DNA of 64,000 bases from Glossina fuscipes (lineage: Eukaryota > Arthropoda > Insecta > Diptera > Glossinidae): positions 37,926,228-37,990,227 of the forward strand of contig NW_023998415.1 in assembly GCF_014805625.2 (NCBI RefSeq), in the 5' to 3' direction. The position numbers and the translations under genes were made by a program. A model generated the notes under the pieces. It had not been told where the DNA came from. It saw only the letters and a list, made by a program, of their open reading frames with translations, and made no database searches. Every line of letters begins with the position of its first letter. The first letter of the stretch is position 1. Shown here one piece after another: positions 50,637-62,258 of this stretch.

Positions 50637-51268
50637 TAAAATAAATATATAAATATATATAAATATAACTATATGTATTTACATTTATATATATATATAT
50701 GATAATGTAAACGAAGTGAATCCCATTTAATCTCTTCTTTAATTTAGTTTACCTACAGCTGTACTCTGATACTCTCATTTAGCTTCAATCCGGCAAGAGT
50801 CTGACCATATAACTGTAAACTTGATGTTGACATTCTTTTTTATTTGTTTTTGTTCCACCTTTGCTTACTCTGCATGGTTGATCTTACCAAAACTGCAGCA
50901 GGGCGTGCTTTGTTTTTTACAAACCTTCAAATTTTTCTTGATTTTCAAATCAGCATTTATAAGTTCTTACTGTTTACCTTTGCTTTTGCTTTACAGAGTT
51001 TTGCTCATTGCGTTTTTATCAAATTTTTATGCTTTTTATAAGATTAGGTATATGGAAAACCGAATAGAAAATGTTCAAATTAAAGATGCTATCAGAAGAG
51101 AAAATTTGGGCAAAATCGAGGATTCATATATATATATATATACATAAAAAAAAATAAAATATATATATATATATATAAATATATATATTTATTTATATTT
51201 ATTTATATTTATATATATATATATATTAACATATATAATTACATATATACATAAATACATATATCTAC

Positions 51269-51300
<32 letters not shown>

Positions 51301-51566
51301 GTATATATAATTTAGTATTGAGCAAAACTAATTCGGGTATGGGCAAAACATCTAGAATACACAGATTTTCAGTTGTTGTCCACTGCAGAGAAAGTTGATT
51401 AAAATTTGTCTCATTCACTTTTAAATCGAATCATTCAACAATAATCTTCTAAAGCGTAATAAGCTCGGCGTAAATTCAAACCGAAATCTCATTCAAGTTT
51501 CTCTCATTCTGACACCAACAAACACCAACGTACACACACACATACATACACACACACACACACACA

Positions 51567-51607
<41 letters not shown>

Positions 51608-53264
51608 TATGAATAGTCGAAAAATTGGTTGTGAAGAAAAACAACAAAATTTAAATACTTACACTGTGCAGACATAGTTAGCATTTGTTTTCGGTAACTT
51701 TCGCGTGCTTTTCGTAAATCGTCTTCCAGTTGTTGCTTATCACCAGTTAACCGCCGTACGTGGGCATGAGTACTTTGAATCATTGAATAGAAGACGTTCG
51801 CATTACGTTTAGTACAATCACCTCGTTCCAGCCAAACAGTTATTGTTTGTATTGCTTTGATAAATGTTTCGTCACTGCGCAAACTTTCGGCCACCACTGA
51901 AGCCTCATGGTCGGAATAATGTGGTATAGGTGGTGGAGAATCTGAGCGTGAACGTTCGTGGGATCTACGTTCCCGATGACGTTGTTCACGCTGCAATTGA
52001 CGTTGTTTGCACTCGTAGTCATATTGATCATCCCGCGCTTGGGCATAATCGACATGTAAACGACCATAATTTGCCGGTTCGTTAGTACTGCCCAAACGTA
52101 CTCGATAGCCGCTTAAAAAGATTGCACGATCAATAGATTCTTCTGCGCGAAAACGTATATGACAAAAGTTCTTTTTAGACATCCTTAATGTCGTTATTTC
52201 CCCGCAGCTCTCGAATATCTCTCGTAAAATTGCCTCAGTGATATTTTCGGGCAAACCCCCCACAAACACTGTTCGACAACCGGGTGGCCTTTCGCGTATA
52301 GTCGGCGGAGGAGCATTGGGATTGGGAGGTAATAGTATGCAACTTTTTGTTTTAATAACCTCTTTGGCAGACGTGGCAGATGCATTGTTTGCATTATCTA
52401 AAAGAAATAAAAGGAAACGAACAACTTAATCTATTATTATTGTTCATAACATTTGATATAAAAAGATACACGCACCTGTTGTTAATGGAAGTTTAGCATT
52501 ATCAATAGCATTAGCAGTTTCCGTTAGAGCATAACCAGCATAGTTTTGTTGCATTTGTTGCATTGCGGCGGCCATAATTGAGGCTGGATCCATTAGCGGA
52601 CTACTCGATGTACCGCCTGAGGCAGATGTGGTTGTTGTTGCAGTTGCCGTAGGAAAAAACATGAATCCGGTATTCATGGCCATGTTTCCGGCCATCAAAC
52701 TATTTAAGTATAGATTAGCATTTTGCATATTCACAACCATGTTATCAGTTGACGTTGTAGAGGTAACACCCGATGTTGTTGTTGGTGTTTCGCTTTCTAA
52801 ATCATTTTCCAAATCCATTGGTACGGGTCCCTTGTTGGCTTTTGCATTATTTAAGGGACTTATGTGTGGAGCCGGCGGAGGATCTGGAGTACGCCTTGAA
52901 CTTGTTATCATTGTAGCTGAATTTAAAGACTTATTTGATTTATTGTTGGCACTGAATGGTCTTGTGGACGCACTTGCACTTGTCACTGCGGAAGTAAAAT
53001 GGTTCATGAAATTGCCATGATTTGGCATAACAACACTATTGGCCATTGAACTAAACATCGGTACTGTGATTGCAAAACATATTTATAAAAATTGGAAAAC
53101 GTAATTTCTATTACACACAAAATTTTAACAGCTGATTAATGCAAAAAGTTTTATACAACTTTATTGCCATCTGCAACGATATGATCTGTTCAAAGAGAGA
53201 TATTTATTTACTTACACAGATTTTCCAAGGCTTGTTGGCCCAAATTGGCATAATTAAAAGACAT
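46833..53264 (-). CDS. ENOX: Ecto-NOX disulfide-thiol exchanger (ENOX1/ENOX2) homologue
   Basis: Minus-strand gene of seven coding exons: 53264-53216, 53063-52476, 52397-51663, 50280-50174, 48841-48725, 47770-47192 and 47093-46833. All phases agree, giving 811 residues (human ENOX1/2 are about 610-645). Mammalian ENOX proteins are described as cell-surface NADH/hydroquinone oxidases with disulfide-thiol exchange activity. Order: Ser/Thr/Asn-rich N-terminus (about 1-230); the family-specific LPPNPNAPPPTIRERPPGC; an RRM (about 255-330) with RNP2 VFVGGL 256-261 and RNP1 KNFCHIRF 288-295; DYAQARDD; Arg/Glu-rich stretch; WDHFTKAQRKNID; EMEMSDED; coiled coil from EENDSLRCQL (about 533); acidic linker; C-terminal globular part. 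The longer N-terminus and acidic linker account for the extra length. Start supported by the YANLGQQALENL opening and a GTAAGT donor. Confidence 0.92.
47771..48724 (-). other. ENOX intron 5, carrying a repeat
   Basis: 954-bp intron with GTGAGT donor and TTGAAG acceptor. It contains the family A copy at 47895-48168 and a 24-base poly-A. A weak polypyrimidine tract precedes the acceptor. Confidence 0.8.
47895..48168. repeat. Short family A repeat with inverted ends, inside ENOX intron
   Basis: Left end TTTTTTATACCCATCACC, right end GGTGGGTATAAAA, an inverted pair of about 13-16 bases. Inside are the TATAATATGGAGTGGGCGCA and GGCGTGTCCTTTGAAAAGTT blocks seen in other family A copies (31800-31860, 63650). 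It lacks the GTCY array. The poly-A run at 48101-48125 lies near the right end. Confidence 0.65.
50535..50700. repeat. (TA)n and TAAATA-type low-complexity tract
   Basis: About 165 bp composed almost only of A and T with pure TA stretches of over twenty units. Confidence 0.85.
51124..51305. repeat. (TA)n / (TTTA)n low-complexity tract
   Basis: Alternating TA stretches and TTTA/TACA units; second large tract within the same ENOX intron. Confidence 0.85.
51530..51602. repeat. Compound (CA)n(TA)n microsatellite
   Basis: CA units (51532-51568) followed directly by sixteen or more TA units, about 60 bp from the ENOX exon 3 donor site. Confidence 0.85.
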
Positions 53265-54840
53265 AATATTTAGTGGTGTTCATCAACTTTATGCTTAGTT
53301 TGATATCAAACTATAATTTGATTCTTATTTTTCTTAAATTAATGTTAACTAAATTTCACTTTTCCCTAGCAACGTAATCTATAAAAAAATTTTATAACTT
53401 AAGTAATATTGCCAAATTCCTGCAAAAATATTGTTTTTGTAATGGGATCTTTCGAGTGTATACTTAAAGTTGCCAGACACTCTTGCGACTTTTGACGAAC
53501 AAGTATCAAAGCAAGTGAAAATATAAACAATGTTGTTGAATATCTTGAAGTGCTTAGTACTTTTTCCCGTGGAAATTAGTACTTAGTACATATCTTGTCG
53601 AAATTAGATAAACACACAACTAATCTATAAACAATAAATGTGGAATAGTGGAACGGATCAGAACGATTGGAGCACCTGAAGTTATCAAACGTCGGTGTTC
53701 TCACTCTTACAATAAAACGAAAACGAAACACTCGAAGAAATGGGAAATGAAAGCAATAAAAATAAAATTTGCTCACTACGCTAACATCGTACAAAATTTC
53801 GTTAATAAACAATAAAATTCAAAAACAAGCTTAAAGTTAAGTTGGACGGTTTGGGATAATTTAATGAAGGAAATAATGCCAATAATTTGGGTGAAAAAAG
53901 TTGAAATGAAATGGTTGCGGTGGTAGCAAGTATCTGCATTATTTCGGTGGCAACTGCGAGTTTTCTTTAAACGGTAGCTTTTTGAGATGTTTCTACTACT
54001 CAAAAACTTTTTCTTCTCTTTTTGAGAAAATCAACTGCCAAAAATTTGTTGTAATGTGTGAAACAACTGAAAACACTCAAAAATCGAAACTTCGAAATCT
54101 CAATGATGTATACGTTTCAGTTCCCGTTCTTTGCAGAGGCGCCAAATCACGAAAATGACGATACGAAGCTGAACTTTAACATAGACATTCCTTGATTGGT
54201 GGGAAAGACAAGGTTAGAAAATCCGTATGATCTGTTAACACATAAAAATGAAAAACAGGAACATTTTCTCACACTTAGTCTATAACTTTCCATACATTTC
54301 CGAAGCCACGTTCAACCCAAAAATTCAACATGTGCACATAAAAGAACCAATTGATAATGGACGAGCTTGCTTACGCACTCTTGCAATTTATAAAAATGAA
54401 TGACCATAATAATCAATGAATATGTTTGTTATATCTCAAGAATTTATTCAGACAGTTTATTTATTCAAATACTTCATTGAATACTTAGTTTTAAAAAATA
54501 GAGAACAATATATACAACTTCCAAGGTTTTTATACCGTCAATAGCTTTCGGTTATAGAACATTCTTGGAAAATTTCTAGAAATTAACGAAAAATATCGCT
54601 TAATTCACACCTTGAGTTAACAATCCAATGTTTTACAATATTATCTGTAAATTTTTTACCACGGAAACCCTAGTGCAGAAATTGAAATTTTGATTATCGA
54701 ATAAAAAGAAAAAAATAATGAGTCATTTGCTTTGAAATTTTCAGAAAGAACTATTCGTCATTTGTACTGATAGGAGTAATAAATTTAATTAAAGTATAAG
54801 CAAGTAATATCTGGAATTTGTTATTGAAACTGTAGAAGAA
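53265..54840. promoter_or_regulatory. Shared 5' region between ENOX (-) and Wbp2 (+)
   Basis: 1,576 bp separate the two start codons of these divergently transcribed genes, so both promoters and 5' UTRs should lie here. No open frame appears real. I see no clear TATA box or downstream promoter element. The segment around 53700-54170 is less A/T-rich and may hold the transcription starts. Confidence 0.5.
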
Positions 54841-57800
54841 ATGTCCGTTAATACTGCTCATGCCAGCAATGGCGTGCTAATTCATGTTGGCGAATAGTAA
54901 GTGTTGAAGAAATATAGTTGTGAAATTCTTGCATAGAGTGCGATATGTTAATTTGATGAATTTTTTGGCTTTCCAGTATTTTATTGCATAGCGACAATGT
55001 TTACATGGATTTCTCTGGACAGGATAATCCGGTGTTTAAGGGTTCTAAGCAAGGACGTATCTATTTGACTTCGCATCGTATGATTTTCAATAATAAGAAA
55101 GTAGGGGATCATTTGCAGTCGTTTAGCGCTCCGTTTATCGCTATGAAAGATGTAAATCGCGCAGACGTTTCCCTCAAGCAACTTGGATTCACTCCTCTGT
55201 TTTTTTTTTTTTTAGGTTGAACTTGAGCAACCGGTTTTTGGAGCCAATTATATTAAAGGCAAAGTACGCGCTCAACCGAATGGTAACTTTGTGGGGGAAG
55301 TAAAATTTAAATTGCACTTTAGGGCGGGCGGTGCTATTGAATACGGAATGGCGTTATTAAGAGCAGCCAAGACAGCTCAAAGCAATTTGCGTAATGATGG
55401 TTATAATGATGATCCCCCCCCCGTATACACCGTCTGGTAATTGGTATGAGGCGCCTCCACCAGCTTATCAGCCGCCTCCTGGTTATTATGGCTGGTTGCC
55501 GCAACATGAGGCCTTCAGTGGACCGGCCCCTAATACTGTTTTTATGACCGATAATCCACCGCCTTATCCTGGCATAGGCGCACGTAAGTTTTATCTATAA
55601 TATCTGTATCCATTCAATCTATTTTGATTGCGTGTTGTCTAACTCGGCTTCTGTTTATCGAAATCGCACGAAACTGGTTATTGCACACATCTATTTTTCT
55701 TTGTCTTCAAAATACTCTAGCCGTCCCAACTTATACTGCTCCATCGCAACCAACCTTTGTACCACCAATGCATCCTTACAATCCAACCCAACCTTTGGCT
55801 TACAGCTCGCCACCTCCTAGTGAAGGTAGTGGGCCATGGAACGGTTTTCCAATGCCAGCTATGCAACAACAGCAGCAGTCTCAAAATTCGGTGCCATTTC
55901 AGGCTCAACAACAACAAGAAGAGATGCCGGAATGGAACGGGTTTTCATTGCCGCCAAATGAGGAAGGTGCCTATCGTCCAACACATGCACGTGAGCAACA
56001 ATCTTCCGTTGCGCATGGTTCCACAGGTTGTGGAGGTGGGTATCAACAAGTAGCTATGGGCTCACCATATAATATGAATCAGCTAGCTACTACTGGTTGC
56101 CCACCATATCCTTCCAATCAGTCTGATATGGTTCCTCCATATCCACCATATCCTCCTTATCCACAACAAAATGCACCACCAGCCTATGCTATGGGGTTCT
56201 TTGGTCCGCCACACCGTAAGTCTTGATAATTACCTTTTCGTTTCTCGTTTGGATTTGTAGTAAATAATTGCATATCTTTCTTAAATTACGTTTCCACTAA
56301 AGTCATCTTTATTAACGCTGGAAGACATCGTTTCTATAACCCTTTTCAAAAAAGCATTTTCATTATAATATGTTATCGAGTAACCTTGCAAAACTAATTA
56401 ATTCCAAAAACATACTAGAAAGGTACAACGTACATGTAAAAACAAAAACAAGGCTAACAAGAGTTTTAAAATTTAATGGCATAAGAAATTAGCAAGGAGC
56501 GGATCATTTGATATGCTCGAGCAAAATTACATCAAAACTGTAAATCCATCTGATATATTCTAGATATCATTTTTTTTTTCTCGGTCTTAAGACGGTTTTT
56601 GCTAAAGTAGAAAAGTCGAAGGATTTTTCGGAAACCTACATTTTGTCGGTCGATAGGTAAAACGCATTAAGTACATAATAATTTGTGAGCACTTAATGGA
56701 TTTTATTTGTCAGCCGGCGATTTATAAAATGGATCATTTTTACTTCAAGCACTTTTTTCAGTTCAAATTAAGATGAGAAACAATTTTTTTCAAAACATAC
56801 CAACATACTTAAGTATCTAGACATATTTAAAAATATATGAGTGCGAATTGACTAAGTTGCTGCCACTCACACTTATCGCGACTTATTTTGGTGGAATTGA
56901 GTAAAGAATATTTGCTAAGCGAAATATGGCTTTTATCGGCTATTAGATTTCGTTAATCATTTCTCAGATTTTTCGTACGCCTATCGCAGTCAAACATAAT
57001 ATTTAACTTCTCTTCGCATTGTGTAACATGAATGGTTTTTTCAGCATCAAATTTACCATTTTTCTGTTTCTAAAATTTGTGTGATTTTCAAAATACTAAA
57101 ATCTTTTTAAATATGTTTCTGCCTTTTTTTATTCTCTCCATTTGCAGACAATTGAGGAAAAGCAGAGAGAAACGTTTTTAAACAACTTTTAATAAATTGC
57201 TTTTATGTTAAAAAGGTATTTCTCAAAAACCCTGCTCGCTTGAGATATCGTTTAACAACAAAAGCCGAGTTTCACAAGCAAACAATTCTTTTGCTCTTTC
57301 TTATTATTTTATAGTTTCCAATTTTGACTTTCGTTTGTTTTTCTCTTTCTTTTAATTTGAACAATTTCAGGTAGCACTGTTTATTATCATTACCCAATGC
57401 GTCAAACCATCTTTATACCCATACCTGTTATATTTTTATAAAATACGTAAATCGAAAAAGCAAGATTAAGAAAATTCAAAATACAAGTGTTATTTCGATG
57501 AAACAATTCTAAATTCAATCCAAGATATTGTTATTAAATAATAAACGTAAGCTTTTGAGTTATCTTGCTTCATTGCTTCGAATTAAAATGAAAATATCTT
57601 TTCTACTTGAATCGATCGATATTGTTACCTATATCAAAATTTGTATTTACAGATACTAAAGAAGCTGAAGCTTTGGCTGCTGCTTATAATACCACTGAAA
57701 ATCAACGCTTCTATAGGCCTCATAGAAATGATACTTTACCGCCAGCTTACGAAGTACGCTAACTTTCCTTATTTTTAATTAATAATATAACATTTGTATT

Positions 57801-57856
57801 CTTCTTTGCAGGATTTATCACGCAGCTACGCTGACAGCAAGCGAAAGAATGAATAA
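54841..57856 (+). CDS. Wbp2: WW domain-binding protein 2 (WBP2) homologue, with apparent frameshift
   Basis: Adaptor with an N-terminal GRAM/PH-like domain and C-terminal PPxY motifs that bind WW domains of Yorkie/YAP, NEDD4 and related proteins; mammalian WBP2 is also a transcriptional coactivator. Exons: 54841-54896, 54977-55151, 55216-55583, 55721-56215, 57653-57753 and 57812-57856. Domain signs: KGSKQGRIYLTSHRMIF, PVFGANYIKGKV, FRAGGAIEYG, then a Pro/Gln/Tyr-rich region with six PPxY motifs (PPPY twice, PPAY three times, PPGY once). As read, a run of nine C at 55414-55422 shifts the frame and stops it at 55438-55440 after 151 residues; with eight C all six exons would give 412 residues. 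All other junctions agree in phase, so I take the shift as a sequencing/assembly length error or a recent mutation. Introns 64-1437 bp. Confidence 0.88.
55414..55422 (+). other. C9 homopolymer causing a frameshift in Wbp2
   Basis: The run encodes Pro residues of the first PPxY motif. Nine C lead to TAC ACC GTC TGG TAA; the frame one base shorter continues into the conserved proline-rich tail with the correct phase at the next GTAAGT donor. Confidence 0.85.
56216..57652 (+). other. Longest Wbp2 intron
   Basis: 1,437-bp intron from GTAAGT to ATTTACAG. A+T-rich, no recognisable repeat and no open frame of interest. Confidence 0.7.
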
Positions 57857-57964
57857 ATGAAGAAAAATATATACTGTGGAATACGCTAATAACCAAATCT
57901 TCTAAATATTAATATTAATGTATTATATATTTTTTGTTCAAAAATAATTTACTAAAATAACTGC

Positions 57965-58232
57965 ATTAAATATTTATGATTTATTATACGAATAATTTCT
58001 TTGTAGCTCTTCAGTAAATGAAGAGTATCGCTATGAATACATATTTAAAAAATACATAGCACAGCGTATCACATATATAAAAAAATGTATGAATGGGTCA
58101 CAACGATTTACATTGCATTGGTTATTCTACATACCAATTAATTATTATTACTATTCACGCTTATATAAACTTTACTCTTTATATATATAGATATGTATAT
58201 TCCCTTTATCACAATTGTTTTTGTTTAATAAA
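57965..58232 (+). promoter_or_regulatory. Candidate Wbp2 polyadenylation signals
   Basis: ATTAAA at 57965-57970, about 110 nt after the stop, and AATAAA at 58227-58232. The choice between them cannot be made from sequence. Confidence 0.3.
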
Positions 58233-59274
58233 GATTATTAAAACTGTTCTATCACAATTTTCAAAAGATCAAAAATTCTTCTTTTTATATTATTAAACAT
58301 TTTACATAAACAAATGACATTGTGCAACATTTCAGCGGAAAAAAGAGGCCTGACATGAAGAACGATCCGATGAAAAACAGTTTAAATGAAATTTATATTT
58401 ACCATAAAGTCAGCAAACTTGCGTAAGTGATAAATGTGTTGGCAAATTGTAAATAGCATTTGGGGTTGATAAAGAGCGAGACCTTCTTTAGGATAAACGC
58501 ATATTTGCCCAGAGATGCTACCGGATGCAATCAAGTTCAATGTGCATAAAAAGTAGGCATGTAGGTATAGAGAAGCTACATTTTGTCCTTAGACACTTCT
58601 TTGCAAGTCCTTCGTAGCGCACGCGGTGAAGGGGGAAGCCGTTCAGATCATTAAAACATATTTCGCTTAAAGACTTATCGTATTTCGTCACAAAAGAGTT
58701 TGGTTAAGTAAATAGCTAAGTAAGCAAGTTATCGCTTCATATAACTTATCTATTGTATATTAAGCAAGCGCCAGTAATTTGTTAACAACATCCTGTTTTA
58801 GCAATTTTCCTATTTTAATTTCATCTTATACGTATGCTTGAGATCAATCCGTTTAGGTACTCTGTTCGTTGGATATATCTCTCTCATGAATTTGTACTGT
58901 TCCAGTTTACATTGCCTTTCGATTAAACGATTAGGCGATTAAGTTTAATCGCCATAACATACTTTTTTATTTGTTAACTAAGCATTGATATGTTACTTAT
59001 ATATATTAATAATTGTAAATTTAATTGCTGAGTGAATTAATTGATTAAGTGAACTTGTATTTATTTGTAACGTATAACAATATAAAATGGGAAACGATAA
59101 CAACAACAACAACATCAACATGATAACATATTATTTTTAAATGTTTTGTGTAATTCCAAGGATGACGAACAAACGGGGACTCAATACTAAGCAATTATTA
59201 ATCGTTTCAGCTTAGAAATGGGAAACAGGACATATATCAAAACAGATAAATTGACGAAAAACGAGTTATGATGA
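58233..59274. other. Convergent intergenic region
   Basis: Lies between the 3' ends of Wbp2 (+) and the coiled-coil gene (-). A minus-strand AATAAA near 59060-59065 may serve the latter. No gene seen. Confidence 0.4.
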
Positions 59275-61867
59275 TTACACTGCAGCTCGACGTTCGTTAT
59301 GGCAATAATTCTTGAAGCTTTTTTCCAAAAGCGGAATCTGCGTAAAAGATTGTTGCTGCCTTTGCTTATTTGATGTGTCATCCAAAGTATGGTTGGGATT
59401 ATCGCATCGGATGCAAGACCGAAATAGACGCATCATACGAGAGTGTAACTTCCGTTGGTTACGTGGTGTATTACGTCGTTTACCTGCACCATCATTTACT
59501 ACAATCGATAATTTGCTTTCATTTGTGGCGTTGGTACTATCAGCGTTATCATTGCCATTTCCCTCGCAATTAAGGTACTGAAAGCAATTAGTATGATACA
59601 TGAGTTGCTTTTGGTCGGTTTGGCGTTGTTGCATGGCCGCTACATTCCCCGAAGTTGTGGTTAGCTCTAAATGTGAACTAGTATTGGACGAATCAATGAA
59701 ATGATTTGGACCCTTGTTGCCTGCAAAAGGGAGCTCTAAGCGTTTACGCGTGTATAAATCAGGTAAAGACTGCCGTAAAACATCTAATAAACAAAATAAA
59801 GGAACATATTTTTCTTTTTGTTTTTTAAACATATGCCCGAGATTTTGTTCTGTTCATTTTAAAAAATAACGTTTTAAACTTCTGACAAAAAAATTTTCCT
59901 TTTAAAACAGTTATTCCTAGCTTGCCCTAGCTTTCTTTTCATTCGAAAAAGTGGTTCCGAAAACGATTTCGAAATCAAGGGCAAAGGGAATTATTGGAAA
60001 AAAAAAAAAAAAGTAAGAATATTATATTCAGCGGGGGCCGAATCTCGCATACCCATCACTATGTTTTTCGTAATCTATTCGGAAAGTTCTTTCATTTGAT
60101 ACCCATATCGTTGGTATTATTAAGAAAAAACTAATCACGGTATGGACCATATCGTTTTAGAATTAACCCATTCTTAGGCAGATAATATATCTTCATTTAA
60201 GGAGCGTACAAAATACATTTAAACATTCGATTTTGTTTGCCTTACGATAAATAAGTGTAAAAGCGAAAAAGACAGAATTTAATCACTTGCAACTTTGTGT
60301 GGGCATGACGGATTTGTTTCATTTTTACATGTAAACTGGAAAATTTCAGGGTTCCAACTTTAACAATTGCCGAGCAACAAGAAAAAAAAAACAAAAATTA
60401 TTGTGAAATCAAACTGAGTTGCGTTCAGTTTACGCTCGATTGCGCGCTTTTGCTCTGACCGATTTGGCGCATTTTCAATGCCAACCAATCTGCGTGCAGA
60501 CACTTCCAATGTTTCTACCAAATTTGAAGTCGATAGCTTCGGTTTTGCGACGAGGAGAGTGCCAGCAACACACATCACACAGACGGATAGACAGAGTTTC
60601 ACACTGATCGAGAATATACTTTATAGGGTCTTTGAAGCTTCCTTTTGGGTATTTTACATATATTTTGGAAAAAAATAAAATGAATATTATTCCATCTTAG
60701 AGTGGTGGGTAGGAAAAAAATTGTTTTATAGGGTAGTTAAGTCGAATAAGGGTCAATATTATTTATAAACTTACTCATGTTTGTGTTAAGGTCATGATCA
60801 TGTTCCTCTCGTTCAGTTGCGCTACTAAAATTTAACGATATCGGTTGGATGGTAGTTACAATTTTAGGCATTTTTACGACTAACGGTGCTCGGACACCTA
60901 AACTTTCATAATCGAAGTTATTGTTATTAGAATCGGGAGTTGTAGACGTGTTTAATATATCCTTGGTTAGTCGTAAGCGTAATGCAGTTGATGGGCTTAA
61001 ATGTAGATCAGTTTGAGTGGCTTTTGTGAACTTGCCCGACCGATATTGCCAGGATTGCCTTTTTTCCGTTCCCAATAAGCAACCATACGAGTCGGAAAGA
61101 GTTTGTTGCTTTTGTAGTTTTTTGATTTGCTGCAGTTTATCTTTGCATTGGGTCAATTCGATGCGCATGGTATCTATATTCTTTTTGAGTTGCCAGTTTT
61201 CATTATTTTTCTCCTCCAGTTTGCTTTGCAAATAATCGTTACGCTCCTTATCGCTAAGCAACTGGGCGTAAGTGTCTTTGCCGACATGTATCAAAGATTC
61301 GGAAGCCGATTCGCTCTTCTGATCTATTCTGTTATTTGCATCCTCGCCATTGTGACGTAGAAATGCAATTTTCTCGCTTGTATTGATTATATTTAGATTT
61401 TGCTCTCTGCTCTCACCTAAAGTTTCGGGTAAAGAACGATACCTAAGAGATTGTTGAGAGTTGCGACGTTTCTCATCTTGGACTCTCATATGTGCTATGT
61501 ACTGAGCGACTTTGCTTTCCACATGTTTAAAACGTCTTTTAGTATTTTCCGAGTGTATGTCCTGATAGGAGAAGGCCTTAGATGGGGTGTTGCGAGAATA
61601 TGCCAGCCGTTTGTTAGCGCTTTCTGAAAAGGCGACAACATTTTTTTAATCGTTTAATCGAACGGTTTTAGGACATCTGTTACCTACTACATCCGTTGGC
61701 TCACTTGCGTTTGTTTGACCGCTTATTTCAGAAGAGGAGCAAGCATTTATTGATTTAGTTGATTCATATTTATCATTGATCGGCAGCGATGTACTTTGAT
61801 TGACATTATCAACGGCACTAGTATCCAAATCAAAATCAGGCGGAGCACTTTCGTCCTGAATACTCAT
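59275..61867 (-). CDS. Coiled-coil protein of unknown function
   Basis: Three minus-strand exons with agreeing phases: 61867-61684 (donor GTAACA), 61623-60775 (donor GTAAGT) and 59783-59275, giving 513 residues. Exon 1 is acidic and Ser-rich (starts MSIQDESAPPDFDLD). Exon 2 holds a basic conserved-looking stretch, TKRRFKHVESKVAQYIAHM (about residues 88-106), and a heptad-like coiled coil at about 178-235 (LQSKLEEKNNENWQLKKNI onward). The C-terminal exon begins VLRQSLPDLYTRKR and contains basic clusters and CIRCDNPNH. The layout resembles centrosomal or cytoskeletal adaptor proteins, but I cannot name the family. The 991-bp second intron contains a family A repeat (60010-60716). The start is the first ATG of the frame; a TTG lies four codons upstream. 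Confidence 0.75.
60010..60716 (+). repeat. Family A repeat, long copy, inside coiled-coil gene intron
   Basis: Collinear with 11411-12163: AAGTAAGAATATTATATTCA head, TGATACCCATATCGTTGGTA, TTAGAATTAACCCATTC, TTAGGCAGATA, CTTTGTGTGGGCATGACGG, GTTTACGCTCGATTGCGCGC, TTTCTACCAAATTTGAAGTC, CAGACGGATAGACAGA, ACACTGATCGAGAATATACT, CTTCCTTTTGGGTATTTTAC and a GAGTGGTGGGTAGG tail. Antisense to the host gene. Confidence 0.7.
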
Positions 61868-62258
61868 TCTTCTCCTCAATCGTAATTTATTACACGAAAT
61901 AAATTATTTGACATTAAAATTATGTACAAAAAAAAAAAAAATATATAAAACAAATAACGAAGAAATATACATATATTATAACAATAATTATAGTAAGGGA
62001 TAACGGAAGCGATTGAAAACCGTTACTTTCGGCACTCTTATTTATTGTAGCGTAGTGTAGACTGTGACATATACGTACAGCTTTTTCGCTCACTAATAGA
62101 GCTTAGAGCGTTAAACACGATCTCTCAACACTACTTTGCTTACTTTTGAACAGCAAAACTACAGCAACCTGATAACAAAAATGTAATGAAATTATCGGAA
62201 TGGAGTTACTATTTATCATGTATAGGTAAATGTAAGTATAGTTAGGGTTTATAATATA
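61868..62258. promoter_or_regulatory. 5' flank of the coiled-coil gene
   Basis: Upstream of the minus-strand start at 61867, so the likely promoter region, bounded by the mariner relic at 62259. No core promoter element is obvious. Confidence 0.35.

Larger units (their letters stand above)
48842..51662 (-). other. ENOX introns 3 and 4 (around exon 4)
   Basis: Intron 4 (48842-50173) is plain A+T-rich DNA with poly-A tracts. Intron 3 (50281-51662) is packed with simple sequence: TA/TAAATA tracts at 50535-50700 and 51124-51305 and a CA then TA array at 51530-51602, ending near the GTAAGT donor of exon 3. No further exon is needed to join the flanking coding exons. Confidence 0.6.

Noticed and set aside
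52628..53020. 130-codon plus-strand frame, Val-rich
   Set aside because: Antisense shadow of ENOX exon 2 (Ser/Thr-rich low-complexity coding sequence).
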